Shown one piece after another: positions 14,967-23,047 of a stretch of 31,201 nucleotides of DNA; within the stretch, counting starts at the first letter, position 1, and every line of letters begins with the position of its first letter. The position numbers and the translations under genes were made by a program. Under the pieces are notes generated by a model, which saw only the letters and a list, made by a program, of their open reading frames with translations, searched no databases and had not been told where the DNA came from. The stretch spans positions 1 to 31,201 of the forward strand of contig JACQSQ010000064.1 of NCBI GenBank assembly GCA_016211245.1. The letters are read 5' to 3'. This stretch comes from Candidatus Woesearchaeota archaeon. GTDB taxonomy: Archaea > Nanobdellota > Nanobdellia > Woesearchaeales > GW2011-AR4.

Positions 14967-15743
14967 ATGGCATATTACGATTTTTTAAGCATAGTATTTG
15001 CGCCTTTAATGAAGTTGCCTACGGTCTGGGCTGTGGTAACATTATCTTTCCTTATTTCACTTATTATAATCCTAGTTACAAAATACACCACCAACCAAGA
15101 GATGATGAAAAGCCTCAAGGAAGATATGAAATTGCATCAAAAGCAAATGAAAGAGCTGAAGAATAACCCTGCGAAAATGATGGAAATGCAGAAAAAAGCC
15201 ATGGAAGCAAACATGAAATATATGTCTCACTCATTAAAACCGACATTAATCACTTTAATACCAATATTTTTCATATTCGGGTGGATGAATGCCACATTTG
15301 CATATGAAAGCATAAAGCCGGGGCAGGAATTCAACGTTTACGCGATTTTCGACAAAAATGTCAACGGCGAGGCGGAAATCACAGTGCCTGAAGGAATATC
15401 AGTTATTGGCGGAACTAAGGCAACAATCACTGCAGGAACTACCAACAAAAAAAGCTACGAAAAAATGGCCTCTTGGGCTCTAAATGGAAACGAAGGGGAG
15501 CATATAATTGAGGTAACCTATGGTGGCGAGAAGCAGCAGCACAGCGTCCTTATAACTAAGGGAGACAGGTACATCCAGCCGCTTAAACAGACAAAAGGCG
15601 CAATCAAGTCATTATTCGTGGAGCATAAGAAAAAAGTTCTCATTCCAATTGGCTTTAGGGACTGGCTTGGGTGGCTCGGAACTTATATACTTTCCTCAAT
15701 AGCATTCACGATGACTTTAAGAAAGATAATGAAGGTTTATTGA
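14967..15743 (+). CDS. EMC3/TMCO1-like membrane insertase (DUF106, Oxa1 superfamily)
   Basis: 258 residues. The DUF106 family includes archaeal relatives of EMC3, TMCO1 and Oxa1/YidC, which help insert membrane proteins. Three hydrophobic segments are visible (about 17-38, 90-110 and 235-252), with a charged helical pair rich in Met/Lys between the first two (residues 44-85), as in the cytosolic coiled coil of the family. Unusually, a beta-rich soluble domain of about 110 residues (115-225, starting SIKPGQEFNVYAIF) is inserted between segments 2 and 3. It directly follows secY with zero spacing, which fits a joint role. Its last seven bases overlap a convergent gene. Confidence 0.9.
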   Translation: MAYYDFLSIVFAPLMKLPTVWAVVTLSFLISLIIILVTKYTTNQEMMKSLKEDMKLHQKQMKELKNNPAKMMEMQKKAMEANMKYMSHSLKPTLITLIPIFFIFGWMNATFAYESIKPGQEFNVYAIFDKNVNGEAEITVPEGISVIGGTKATITAGTTNKKSYEKMASWALNGNEGEHIIEVTYGGEKQQHSVLITKGDRYIQPLKQTKGAIKSLFVEHKKKVLIPIGFRDWLGWLGTYILSSIAFTMTLRKIMKVY

Positions 15744-16228
15744 CTGCATATCCCTATCTTGTTTGCTTCAACCAGATTCTTTGCGCAAACATAGGTTTCT
15801 TGATTATCAATTATTTTTGGTATGAACTGCACCTGCCTTATGTTTCCGTACATGTTGAAATCATACCCCACTTCTTTGTCTTTTTTATCAAATAATGTGC
15901 CTTTTTTTATTGTCTTTTGCAGCTCAAAAAGCCTTGTGCCCTTTTCCCCTATTATTAGTATGGTAAGTCCGTCAACATCAATTGTACCAACATTATCCAG
16001 TATGAAATTGATGTAGCCTTCTTTTCCGGCGCTGCCGAAGCATGCATCAAAATTATCAATGTTCCTTATTTTCAGCGCAACATATCCGCATTTGTCGCTT
16101 GGCTTTCCCAAATTCAAATTCAGGCCCCAGTTCATTATTACAGAGCCCAAAGCAACAGCGAAAGCTATCAAAAGGATAGTGGCTATAAGCGGAGATACCC
16201 CTTTTTTTGAGCTGAAAAGATATGACAT
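15737..16228 (-). CDS. Archaeal type IV pilin / archaellin-like protein
   Basis: 163 residues. The N-terminus SSKKGVSPLIATILLIAFAV (residues 6-25) is a class III signal peptide: basic residues, a glycine, then a long hydrophobic helix that forms the filament core. It would be processed by a PibD/FlaK-type prepilin peptidase after KKG. The rest is a beta-rich head with four cysteines (KCGY, DACF, VCAK, GICS) that could form disulfides. It may be a pilus or archaellum subunit or a cell-surface pseudopilin; no other pilus gene is near. It is convergent with, and overlaps, the DUF106 gene, and divergent from rpl34e. Confidence 0.85.
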   Translation of the reverse strand: MSYLFSSKKGVSPLIATILLIAFAVALGSVIMNWGLNLNLGKPSDKCGYVALKIRNIDNFDACFGSAGKEGYINFILDNVGTIDVDGLTILIIGEKGTRLFELQKTIKKGTLFDKKDKEVGYDFNMYGNIRQVQFIPKIIDNQETYVCAKNLVEANKIGICSQ

Positions 16229-16255
16229 ATTGCCAACATTTGTTTTGATTACACC

Positions 16256-16264
16256 TATTTAAAG
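16256..16264 (-). promoter_or_regulatory. TATA box of the pilin-like gene
   Basis: The minus strand reads CTTTAAATA about 30 bases before the ATG at 16228, giving a leaderless or very short-leader mRNA. It lies only 11 bases from the oppositely directed TATA box of rpl34e, so the two promoters may exclude each other. Confidence 0.5.
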
Positions 16265-16275
16265 ATTATGATAAG

Positions 16276-16286
16276 CTTTATAAATT
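16276..16286 (+). promoter_or_regulatory. TATA box of rpl34e
   Basis: CTTTATAAATT is centred about 27 bases before the ATG at 16307, predicting a leaderless transcript. This placement also supports 16307 rather than an earlier in-frame ATG at 16268, which lies upstream of the TATA box. Confidence 0.6.
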
Positions 16287-16306
16287 GGCATCCTTTCCAT
16301 ACACCC

Positions 16307-16573
16307 ATGCCGGCGCCAAGATTAAGGTCAAGAAGTTTGAGGAAATTGTACAGGAAAGTGCCTGGCGGAAGAACTGCCATACACTTCAAAAGAAGAAAGC
16401 CCAAGGCGCCGCACTGTTCCAATTGCGGGGCAGTTTTGAAAGGGATTCCAAGAGAGCTCCCGTACAAGATGAGAAGCATGGCCAAAACAAAGAAAAGGCC
16501 GGAAAGGCCGTTTGGCGGCTCGCTCTGCAGCAGATGCATGAGACTGGAAATGATAAAAAGGGCAAGGCAATAA
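16307..16573 (+). CDS. rpl34e: Large subunit ribosomal protein L34e (eL34)
   Basis: 88 residues starting PAPRLRSRSLRKLYRKVPGG, the archaeal L34e signature, with a zinc site formed by CSNC (about residues 37-40) and CSRC (about 74-77). An archaeal/eukaryotic-only protein. The start at 16307 is chosen from family alignment and the TATA position. It commonly sits downstream of secY in archaea, together with L14e and nucleotide kinase genes, a context preserved here in part. Confidence 0.94.
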   Translation: MPAPRLRSRSLRKLYRKVPGGRTAIHFKRRKPKAPHCSNCGAVLKGIPRELPYKMRSMAKTKKRPERPFGGSLCSRCMRLEMIKRARQ

Positions 16574-16634
16574 AATAACTTCAACATTAAATCAAAATAC
16601 AATAAATTTATTACAAAAATAAAACAAAATAAAT

Positions 16635-16730
16635 AAATCACTTGGGCAAATGGCGACATTGTCCTTGTAAAAAGTGATGAGATGCTGCAAAAATAGCTGC
16701 TTTTTCTTCATCACAAGTGATTTGGAGGAA
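16635..16730 (+). promoter_or_regulatory. Switch-like leader of rpl14e
   Basis: Segment A, AAATCACTTG (16635-16644), is perfectly complementary to segment D, CAAGTGATTT (16714-16723), and its ATCACTT core also pairs with AAGTGAT inside segment B (16671-16680). Segment B, ending GTGATGA, pairs in turn with TCATCAC (16708-16714), which abuts D. Thus A:B, B:C and A:D pairings compete. The strong Shine-Dalgarno GGAGG (16724-16728) begins one base after D, six bases before the ATG. This is a plausible RNA element controlling ribosome access; folding was judged by eye. Confidence 0.5.
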
Positions 16731-16733
16731 AAA

Positions 16734-17234
16734 ATGATAGAGGTTGGAAGGTTAGTGACGAAAATTGCAGGAAGAGATGCCGGGTGTAAGGCAATAATTG
16801 TAGAAATACTAGATGACAAATACGTCTTGCTCGATGGTGAAACTAGGAGAAGGAAGTGCAACATTCTGCATATCGAACCGTTAAATCAAAAAATCGAGAT
16901 TAAAAAGAATGCTTCTCATGAAGAAGTGGCTAAAGTTTTGAAAGATATCGGAATAGAAACAAGACAGACAAAGCCAAAGCCAAAAACACAAAAGTCAAAG
17001 GCAAAGAGGAAGACGCCAGACCAGTTAAGAGTTCAAAAAGAAGAAAAGAGAAAATTAAGAGATATATTTAGACCAAAGAAAAAAGAAGAAAAAGCAGAAA
17101 CAAAAGAAGCTACTTTGGAAGAGAAGGCTGGGCTGGTTGAGGAAAAGCACGAGCACAAATCTGAGAAAGAAGAGATAAAACCAAAAGAGAAAAAGGCTGC
17201 TCCGAAGAAAGAAACTCCTAAGAAAAAGGAGTGA
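16734..17234 (+). CDS. rpl14e: Large subunit ribosomal protein L14e (eL14) with long charged tail
   Basis: 167 residues. The first about 80 form the KOW-type L14e fold, with EVGRLVTKIAGRDAGCKAII and the segment VLLDGETRRRKCNILHIEPL. Archaeal L14e is normally about 80-95 residues. Here about 80 more residues, mostly Lys, Glu and Pro, extend the C-terminus, ending KKETPKKKE. The ATG at 16734 has the best Shine-Dalgarno sequence of the ribosomal genes in the window. The frame is open to 16674, but that part has no homology and covers the leader structure. Confidence 0.92.
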   Translation: MIEVGRLVTKIAGRDAGCKAIIVEILDDKYVLLDGETRRRKCNILHIEPLNQKIEIKKNASHEEVAKVLKDIGIETRQTKPKPKTQKSKAKRKTPDQLRVQKEEKRKLRDIFRPKKKEEKAETKEATLEEKAGLVEEKHEHKSEKEEIKPKEKKAAPKKETPKKKE

Positions 17235-17275
17235 TTTTTATTTATTTTTTCTTTATACTTTTTCTTATTTTATTT
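17235..17275 (+). terminator. T-rich termination region after rpl14e
   Basis: Directly after the rpl14e TGA the plus strand carries several T-runs (TTTTTATTTATTTTTT, CTTTATACTTTTTC). Archaeal RNA polymerase terminates intrinsically at such T-runs without a hairpin. The same bases also encode the 3' end of the broken gene on the other strand. Confidence 0.4.
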
Positions 17276-17921
17276 AAAGATTTATTATCTATATCTGTTA
17301 CAATTACTTTAGGTTTCTTAAATAACTAGATTAGGGCAATAATTAAAGATAAAATTGTTATCAAAGCCATAACATAATTATAGTTTTTTTGTGAATCTAA
17401 TTCTTTTTGTAATAATAAAAATTTATCTTTTTGTAAAGAATAAATATTATAACTGGCAACACTCATTATATCAAAAACAGTATAACTTAACTTGAATTTT
17501 TCGTCCTCGTAATATCTACATTTTTCAAAAGAAACTTCTATTGTATGCCTACCTTCTTTTTCAAAATATAATGGTATATTTGTTTTTAAAGTAAAATTAT
17601 AGAAAGTAGCTTAATTTTTTCACTAACATTCACTTTCTGTTTAATAAAAATATCAACAAATCCTTTATTGTAATAAGTATCGTCAAAAGTCGTATCCCTT
17701 ACAATGAACCTACATCCATCAAATATTTGTTCGCTTTGAATTATAGAATAATAGATATCACATTCATATCTTTCGTACACCTTTCCTATATTATTTTCAA
17801 GTTCTGTACATTCTATTTTGTAATCTGGTATAGAAATAAACATAGGTACACTCATTTCTGCTGCTACCACCAGAGATACCATTAAAGAAAAAATTAAACT
17901 AAAAATGACAATATATTTCAT
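17242..17921 (-). pseudogene. Broken gene for a secreted, membrane-anchored protein
   Basis: From the ATG at 17921 the frame gives a signal peptide (residues 1-20, YIVIFSLIFSLMVSLVVAA) and an ectodomain with three cysteines, and closes after 111 residues at 17586. Shifting frame near 17600 continues the protein: YNFTLKTNIPLYFEKEGRHT, then a membrane helix (MALITILSLIIALI), then an in-frame TAG at 17326-17328, then a Lys-rich cytosolic-looking tail (LFKKPKVIVTDIDNKSLNKI) to the TAA at 17242. The layout of signal peptide, ectodomain, anchor and tail is coherent, so one gene appears to have been broken twice, or the assembly has errors. The ATG overlaps the pheT stop (ATGA). Function unknown; very AT-rich. 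Confidence 0.65.
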
Positions 17922-19576
17922 TTCTTTCCCACTACCTCAAACAGCTCGCTCAAATTCAACTCCAAGGCAGCAACAGGCATCTCCAATCCCCAGTTCTCAA
18001 GGACTTGCGGATGAATTTCCCCTAAATAAGCAATCTTTTTGCCTTTTACAATTGCTCTTCCAACTCTGCCTTCAATGAATGAATTGTGCTCAACATCTTC
18101 TATATCATAATGAACCCCAAGCAATCTCATTATGCAGTCCAGAACCTGTCTTGTATCTGTATAATTTGCCTTTTCATGCGAAGTTGCTATCGCAATTCTT
18201 TCAAACTCTTCTATCTTATCATTTTTTCTTGCATTGACAATCCCCTCTTCAAAAATCATCTGCGGAAAGTTAACATGCTTGTTCTTGGAAAATACCTCCA
18301 TCAGGTTTGGCAAAATCCAGCTTCTCACAGCAGAGTAAGTCTCTGACATATAGTCTTCTATTTCGATAGTCCCGAAATCTTCAATATTCATTTTTTTGTA
18401 TAAAAAATCTTTATTTGTCAATATTGCACTCATTATTTCCTGATAGCCTAGTCCAACAACCATCTCCCTTACCTTGTCAACAAACTCGTTCATTTTAAGG
18501 ACAGAGCCTATAGTAAATGTCTTCAACGGCATTTCTTCTATTTTGCCGAATCCGTACATTATTCCAATATCCTCAACAACATCATAAGGGTGCAGAATGT
18601 CATGCCTGTAAGGGGGAATCTCGATTTTATAATCCCTGAAATTGTATCCAGCCTTTTCGAGAAGATGTTTTATTTCATTTTCCTTCAATTCCAGCCCGAA
18701 CAACTGGCTTATATGCTCGTTTTTTATCTGTATTTTCTCATACTCCAGGCTGGGAGTTTCAGTTTTTCTATCGCTATATTTAATTTCAACAGAATAAATA
18801 TCAAATCCCCTGTCATATAGGGCATAAGCGAATATATTTGCAGCCAAATTCACAGCGCTTTCATCAGTCCCGGTTGCCTCAAAAAATACATTTTCATCGT
18901 CAACTTCGAGTTTTCCGGTAAAATTAGAGTTTATTATCGGTATAAAACTAAGCACTTCATTCCTATCATCGACCAAGACAGGATATTTCTCAAAGCCCTC
19001 TAAAATCCATGCGTAATCCCTGCCTTTCGGATGCTCTGCAAGAATCTCTTTTAAGTTCATTTTTGCCTTGAAATCCAAAGGCACAAATTCTACAGACTCT
19101 GGCAAAACTGCTTTGTAATGCACTGGAAAAGCAATTCTTTTGTAGGAATACAATCCAATGGAAACTTTTTGCCTTCTTCTTCCATAACTTTCGCAGAACT
19201 TTTCCTGCAATTGCACTAATTGTTTCAGCAAATAATCATCAATCTTTTTTCCTTTTGCTGCAAAACAGGCCATATACGGCCTCAATTTCGCAACAGATTT
19301 GTCAACAACGATTTGATAACTTCCTTTGTTTAATTTTAATTCCGAAACACCTTTTTCAATCCCCAAAATTCCCTTTATCAATCTTGACAAGCCCTCAGCA
19401 CTCCAGAGATAAGGCAAATTTGTGTCATCAAAATTAATCTTCACTTCATCTGTTTCCTTGTCATAGGACTCGACTTCCGCTTTTCCGTACAGAGAAAGAT
19501 CATGGACTTCCTCAATTGCCAGTTTTTTACCTACCAAATTCTGTAAATCATTCAATGAAAAAGTTATTGTCGGCAT
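17918..19576 (-). CDS. pheT: Phenylalanyl-tRNA synthetase beta chain (archaeal type)
   Basis: 552 residues, the archaeal/eukaryotic beta-chain length. With PheS it forms the (alpha-beta)2 enzyme charging tRNA-Phe. The start PTITFSLNDLQNLVGKK, the B3/B4 region, the B5 domain with IEIPPYRHDILHPYDVVEDI around residues 315-335 and the catalytic-like core (LTNKDFLYKKM, SWILPNLMEVFSKNKH, then GEIHPQVLENWGLEMPVAA) are recognisable. No C-terminal anticodon-binding extension is present, as usual for this type. It starts directly after the pheS stop (TGA then ATG), and its own TGA overlaps the next start. Confidence 0.96.
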   Translation of the reverse strand: MPTITFSLNDLQNLVGKKLAIEEVHDLSLYGKAEVESYDKETDEVKINFDDTNLPYLWSAEGLSRLIKGILGIEKGVSELKLNKGSYQIVVDKSVAKLRPYMACFAAKGKKIDDYLLKQLVQLQEKFCESYGRRRQKVSIGLYSYKRIAFPVHYKAVLPESVEFVPLDFKAKMNLKEILAEHPKGRDYAWILEGFEKYPVLVDDRNEVLSFIPIINSNFTGKLEVDDENVFFEATGTDESAVNLAANIFAYALYDRGFDIYSVEIKYSDRKTETPSLEYEKIQIKNEHISQLFGLELKENEIKHLLEKAGYNFRDYKIEIPPYRHDILHPYDVVEDIGIMYGFGKIEEMPLKTFTIGSVLKMNEFVDKVREMVVGLGYQEIMSAILTNKDFLYKKMNIEDFGTIEIEDYMSETYSAVRSWILPNLMEVFSKNKHVNFPQMIFEEGIVNARKNDKIEEFERIAIATSHEKANYTDTRQVLDCIMRLLGVHYDIEDVEHNSFIEGRVGRAIVKGKKIAYLGEIHPQVLENWGLEMPVAALELNLSELFEVVGKK

Positions 19577-21106
19577 TCAAATCACTCTCGCGTTCCTCAA
19601 AAATTCCAGGTCATGCGAAAACAACTGCCTAATATCATTTATCCCGAGCTTGAACATTGCAAGCCTGTCCAATCCAACGCCCCACGCTATTACCGGGACT
19701 TCTTTTCCGACAAGAGGCTTTACAAGTTCCGGCCTGAAAATCCCCGATCCTGCCAATTCCATCCATCCCAAGTCAGGATGCTTGACCATTAGCTGCGCGG
19801 CAGGCTCGACAAAAGGGAAATAGCTCGGGATTATCTTTATATCCTTTGCATCTGCAAATTCTTCTGCAAACATTCTCAATAAGGATTTCAAATGCCCAAA
19901 ATTCATTCCTTCCTCTATTACAAACCCACCAACCTGGTTGAAGTCCGGAAGATGCGTTGCGTCCACAACATCATACCTGAAGCATCTTGAAATCTGAAAA
20001 TATTTTCCCGGTATTTTTAAGTCCTTGGAGGCAAGCGTCCTTGCAGATATGGAAGTGTCATGCGTCCTTAATATGCACCTGTGCGTCCTTTTTACGTCAA
20101 AATCATACCGCCAGCCTTTAGAGCCTGTGCCGAAACCGTTTTCATGCGCAGCCTCGACATTTTTTACCTTGTCTGATGGCAGGTCTTTTGCGAACTTCGG
20201 CTCTTTTACATAATACCCCTGATGAATGTCTCTTGCAGAATGAAACTGCGGCATGAACAATGCATCCATGTCCCAGAAATCAGTCTCAACTATCGGCCCT
20301 GTCATTTCTTTAAAACCCAAAGCCGCAAATTTCTGCCTTATCTCATCGAGAAATCTCCTGTAATGCTGCTTCCTGCCGGCAAAAACCGAAGGGACATTTA
20401 TCTTTACATCAAATCTCCTGAATTTTTTCCCTTTCCAAGCCCCTGATTTTATAAAAGAATGGCTTAACTTTTCAACTAGCTCCTCTTCAGGGATTTCTTT
20501 CAGCAGCCTTTTTCCAATTTCTGTCAGCTTGGCATTCAAGAATTTTTTCAGCTCAACATTGATTATCCTTTTTCTCTTTTTGAGGTTTTCAAGCGCGAAT
20601 TTCTCATCATCTTTCAGCAAGACAGCCTCTTTTGGAAACCCCCCCTTGAGGAATTTTTCTTCTGCGAAGCCTTTTTTTAGGAGCTGCCTGCCATGCTCGG
20701 TTGCATGCACAAGAATCTCTTTGTCTTTCTTTATGTCAATAGCGGTCTTGGACTTTAAAACGCCCAAAGACACAGATACCTCTTCATCGCTGAGCTTGGC
20801 TTTTTTCGCTAATTCCGAGACGGAAATGGCACTCTGGGCATTTTCCAGGAAAATCCTCTCTGGCAGCCCGTATTTTGCATATCTCAAGCCATTTTCGTCA
20901 AGAGAAATCAATTCTTTTTGGGACTCCTCAATTTTCACAGCATTCTTGTTTTGGAGCCACTGCAGCCCGCGCATAACCTCAACATCTTTCAGCCCTGTAA
21001 CTTTCATTACCTCTTCAAAAGAGCTAAAATTATCAAGAACTTTCAAGACTTTTCTTTCGATAGGATTCAGGCTTTCGGCTAATTTCCCTATTTCCATAAA
21101 TCTCAA
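19577..21106 (-). CDS. pheS: Phenylalanyl-tRNA synthetase alpha chain (archaeal type)
   Basis: 509 residues. The N-terminal about 190 residues are winged-helix-like modules that bind tRNA. The class II catalytic core follows, with motif 2-like KRTHRCILRTHDTSISARTL, the phenylalanine pocket region FQISRCFRYDVVDATHLPDF and motif 3 GVGLDRLAMFKLGINDIRQL near the end. The ATG at 21106 overlaps the stop of the upstream kinase gene (ATGA); an ATG three codons later is an alternative. It ends with TGA immediately before pheT, so the pair is co-translated. Confidence 0.96.
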   Translation of the reverse strand: MRFMEIGKLAESLNPIERKVLKVLDNFSSFEEVMKVTGLKDVEVMRGLQWLQNKNAVKIEESQKELISLDENGLRYAKYGLPERIFLENAQSAISVSELAKKAKLSDEEVSVSLGVLKSKTAIDIKKDKEILVHATEHGRQLLKKGFAEEKFLKGGFPKEAVLLKDDEKFALENLKKRKRIINVELKKFLNAKLTEIGKRLLKEIPEEELVEKLSHSFIKSGAWKGKKFRRFDVKINVPSVFAGRKQHYRRFLDEIRQKFAALGFKEMTGPIVETDFWDMDALFMPQFHSARDIHQGYYVKEPKFAKDLPSDKVKNVEAAHENGFGTGSKGWRYDFDVKRTHRCILRTHDTSISARTLASKDLKIPGKYFQISRCFRYDVVDATHLPDFNQVGGFVIEEGMNFGHLKSLLRMFAEEFADAKDIKIIPSYFPFVEPAAQLMVKHPDLGWMELAGSGIFRPELVKPLVGKEVPVIAWGVGLDRLAMFKLGINDIRQLFSHDLEFLRNARVI

Positions 21107-21615
21107 TGCAACTCCATCTGCACATAATGTGTTATCAGGTCGCAGGCTTCATCAGGGCTCATGCTAGAAGTGTCAATGGTGTAATCCGCGGCCTTCTTGT
21201 ACCTCTCTTCAAACTCGCTTAATGCGCCCTTCACCTTGTCGATGTAATTGCTCTTGGTAAAGTCAATTTCTTCCTCCTTCCTTCTTAATCTTGCGGCAAC
21301 GGTTTTTGGGTCGGCAGCCAGGAAGATAATTATGCCGTTCTTTTTCAGGTTGACAATATTTTCGTTTCTCAGGACTATCCCGCAGCCGGCGTCAAGGACA
21401 TACTCGTCCAGCTCGCTTATGATTTCTATGACATCGGCTTCTGATTCCCTCAGCTTTTCCCAGCCGTATTTCATAACTATCTTCTTTGGGGTCATCTTGG
21501 TTTTTTTGATAATTTCCTCGTCCGTAGAAATAAGCTTTTTATTAAGTTGCCTTGCCAGCAGCCTGGATATTGTGGTTTTTTCGCTTCCGCTGAATCCGGT
21601 TATTGTGATGTTCAT
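21103..21615 (-). CDS. Shikimate-kinase-like P-loop kinase with altered Walker A
   Basis: 170 residues resembling the bacterial AroK/AroL shikimate kinase fold. Visible features are ITGFSGSEKTTISRLLARQL as P-loop, STDEEI (the shikimate-binding Asp region), LRESE (Arg region), DAGCGIVLR in place of the usual GGG motif, the lid ARLRRKEEE and a terminal DYTIDTSSMSPDEA. The Walker A glycine just before the lysine is Glu12 (GSEKT, canonical GSGKS/T), which should disturb phosphate binding, and the GGG motif is AGCG. It may have lost or changed activity. It is the first gene of the pheS-pheT operon, linking aromatic amino acid supply and use if still active; a cytidylate/adenylate kinase relative is the alternative. 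Confidence 0.7.
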   Translation of the reverse strand: MNITITGFSGSEKTTISRLLARQLNKKLISTDEEIIKKTKMTPKKIVMKYGWEKLRESEADVIEIISELDEYVLDAGCGIVLRNENIVNLKKNGIIIFLAADPKTVAARLRRKEEEIDFTKSNYIDKVKGALSEFEERYKKAADYTIDTSSMSPDEACDLITHYVQMELH

Positions 21616-21889
21616 TTTGCTGTGCAGATTCTGGCTATGTATAAATTATTTTTGTTTTTAGCGGCCTAAACTCCAGAACGAAGAATATATGGGAAGTGTC
21701 AAAGCCTGAAATAAAGAAAAAAATATCTGAAGCTTGAAAAGATCCTGTAAAAAGCAAAGCCAATCTGCACCATTAAATTTTCAATTCTCCCCATCAGATT
21801 TGGAATAGCTCCGTTATATATAAAGTTTTTGCCGGTGGATTTTTTACATTAGTCATTATTCTGTAAGGAGATGGTTGCATAATCTGGAA
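21616..21889. other. Intergenic region upstream of the kinase-pheST operon
   Basis: No convincing gene. On the minus strand a TATA-like AATTTATAC lies about 27 bases before the kinase ATG at 21615. On the plus strand a short open stretch reads KNIWEVSKPEIKKKISEA before TGA; it has a protein-like composition and could be a gene relic, but it is too short to assign. A TTATATATAAA stretch near 21815-21825 could serve as another TATA box. Confidence 0.4.
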
Positions 21890-23026
21890 TCAGCTTACAT
21901 GCACTTCTACAATATCTTTATCCTCTAAGGCATGATCAAGCCTTCTGACAACCATCCCCGGGAATTTGGCGGATTTTCCCCAGACTCTGGCAAACCTGAA
22001 CCTGTTTATGAAATCCTTATGCAGTTTTAGGCATACATCCCTTAAAGTATTGCCTTTTCTCATTATTAATGGTATGTTTGTGTCTGCCTTTTTTCCGGCT
22101 TCCTTGCAATATACTCTTATAAATTCAAGCTTCTCGAAAATGAGATTTTTTAATTCCCAGATATTCACCTTTTCTTCCGCCGATATGCAGATGTCTGGCC
22201 TGACCATGCTTTTTATCCTTTCAAGCTCTTCTTTTCCAACCATGTCTATCTTGTTCAGCACAGTTATTGCAGGCACGTACCTTTTATTAGCCTCAATAAC
22301 ATCAATAAGCTGGTCGTCAGTTATGTCTTCCCTTATTATAACGCTCGAATTGTCCAGCCTGAACTCCTTCAGGATATTTTTTATTGACTCATCGCTTAGC
22401 TTTGTCAGCCTTACTGTAGAGCCTATGTCAATTCCGCCTTTCGGCTTTTTTGATATTCTTACAAGCGGGGGCTTTTGGTTTAATCTTAGCCCGGTTTCCC
22501 TAATTTCATTTTTTACAACCTCTAGGTGCTCTGGACTGAAAACATCAAGAAGAATGATGACCATATCGGCACTTTGCGCGCATGCCAAGACTTCTTTGCC
22601 TCTTCCCCTGCCTGTTGCAGCCCCTTCAACAATTCCCGGAACATCCAAAACCTGTATTTTTGCATGATTGTATTCCAGCAAGCCGGGAATGCACGTTAAT
22701 GTTGTAAAAGAATAAGCCCCAACAGGAGAATTTGCGTTCGTCAATGCGTTTAACAGGGTTGATTTTCCAACGCTTGGAAACCCGACCATTATGACAGTTG
22801 CATCTCCTGTCCTTCTTACGCTAAATCCCTGGCCTCCTCCTTTTGATGACGCTTTTCTTTGGTATTCTTCCTTTAATTTTGCCAGCTTTGCCTTGACTAA
22901 CCCAATATGGCCTTGGGTTTTCTTGTTGTATTTTGTAGTTGAGAGCTCTTCCTCTAGCTCTTTTACTTTTCTTTCATACGAGGATTCATGCTTCTTTACG
23001 TCTTTGATATTATACTGCTGCGCCAT
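21890..23026 (-). CDS. DRG/Obg-family GTP-binding protein with TGS domain
   Basis: 378 residues of the archaeal/eukaryotic DRG type, ribosome-associated GTPases implicated in translation under stress. A charged N-terminal coiled-coil region (10-60) is followed by the G domain: GFPSVGKST (82-90), the effector region SFTTLTCIPG, DVPG (128-131) and NKID (258-261). The C-terminal TGS domain spans about 300-378 (PLIMRKGNTLRDVCLKLHKD). A TATA box sits 26 bases before the ATG. It stands alone between two other minus-strand units. Confidence 0.93.
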   Translation of the reverse strand: MAQQYNIKDVKKHESSYERKVKELEEELSTTKYNKKTQGHIGLVKAKLAKLKEEYQRKASSKGGGQGFSVRRTGDATVIMVGFPSVGKSTLLNALTNANSPVGAYSFTTLTCIPGLLEYNHAKIQVLDVPGIVEGAATGRGRGKEVLACAQSADMVIILLDVFSPEHLEVVKNEIRETGLRLNQKPPLVRISKKPKGGIDIGSTVRLTKLSDESIKNILKEFRLDNSSVIIREDITDDQLIDVIEANKRYVPAITVLNKIDMVGKEELERIKSMVRPDICISAEEKVNIWELKNLIFEKLEFIRVYCKEAGKKADTNIPLIMRKGNTLRDVCLKLHKDFINRFRFARVWGKSAKFPGMVVRRLDHALEDKDIVEVHVS

Positions 23027-23047
23027 AGAATAAAGTTAAGGAAGAGG

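Noticed and set aside
21966..22667. 233-residue antisense open frame under the DRG GTPase gene
   Set aside because: The opposite strand encodes a complete, conserved GTPase; the antisense product has the serine/leucine-rich composition of a shadow frame.
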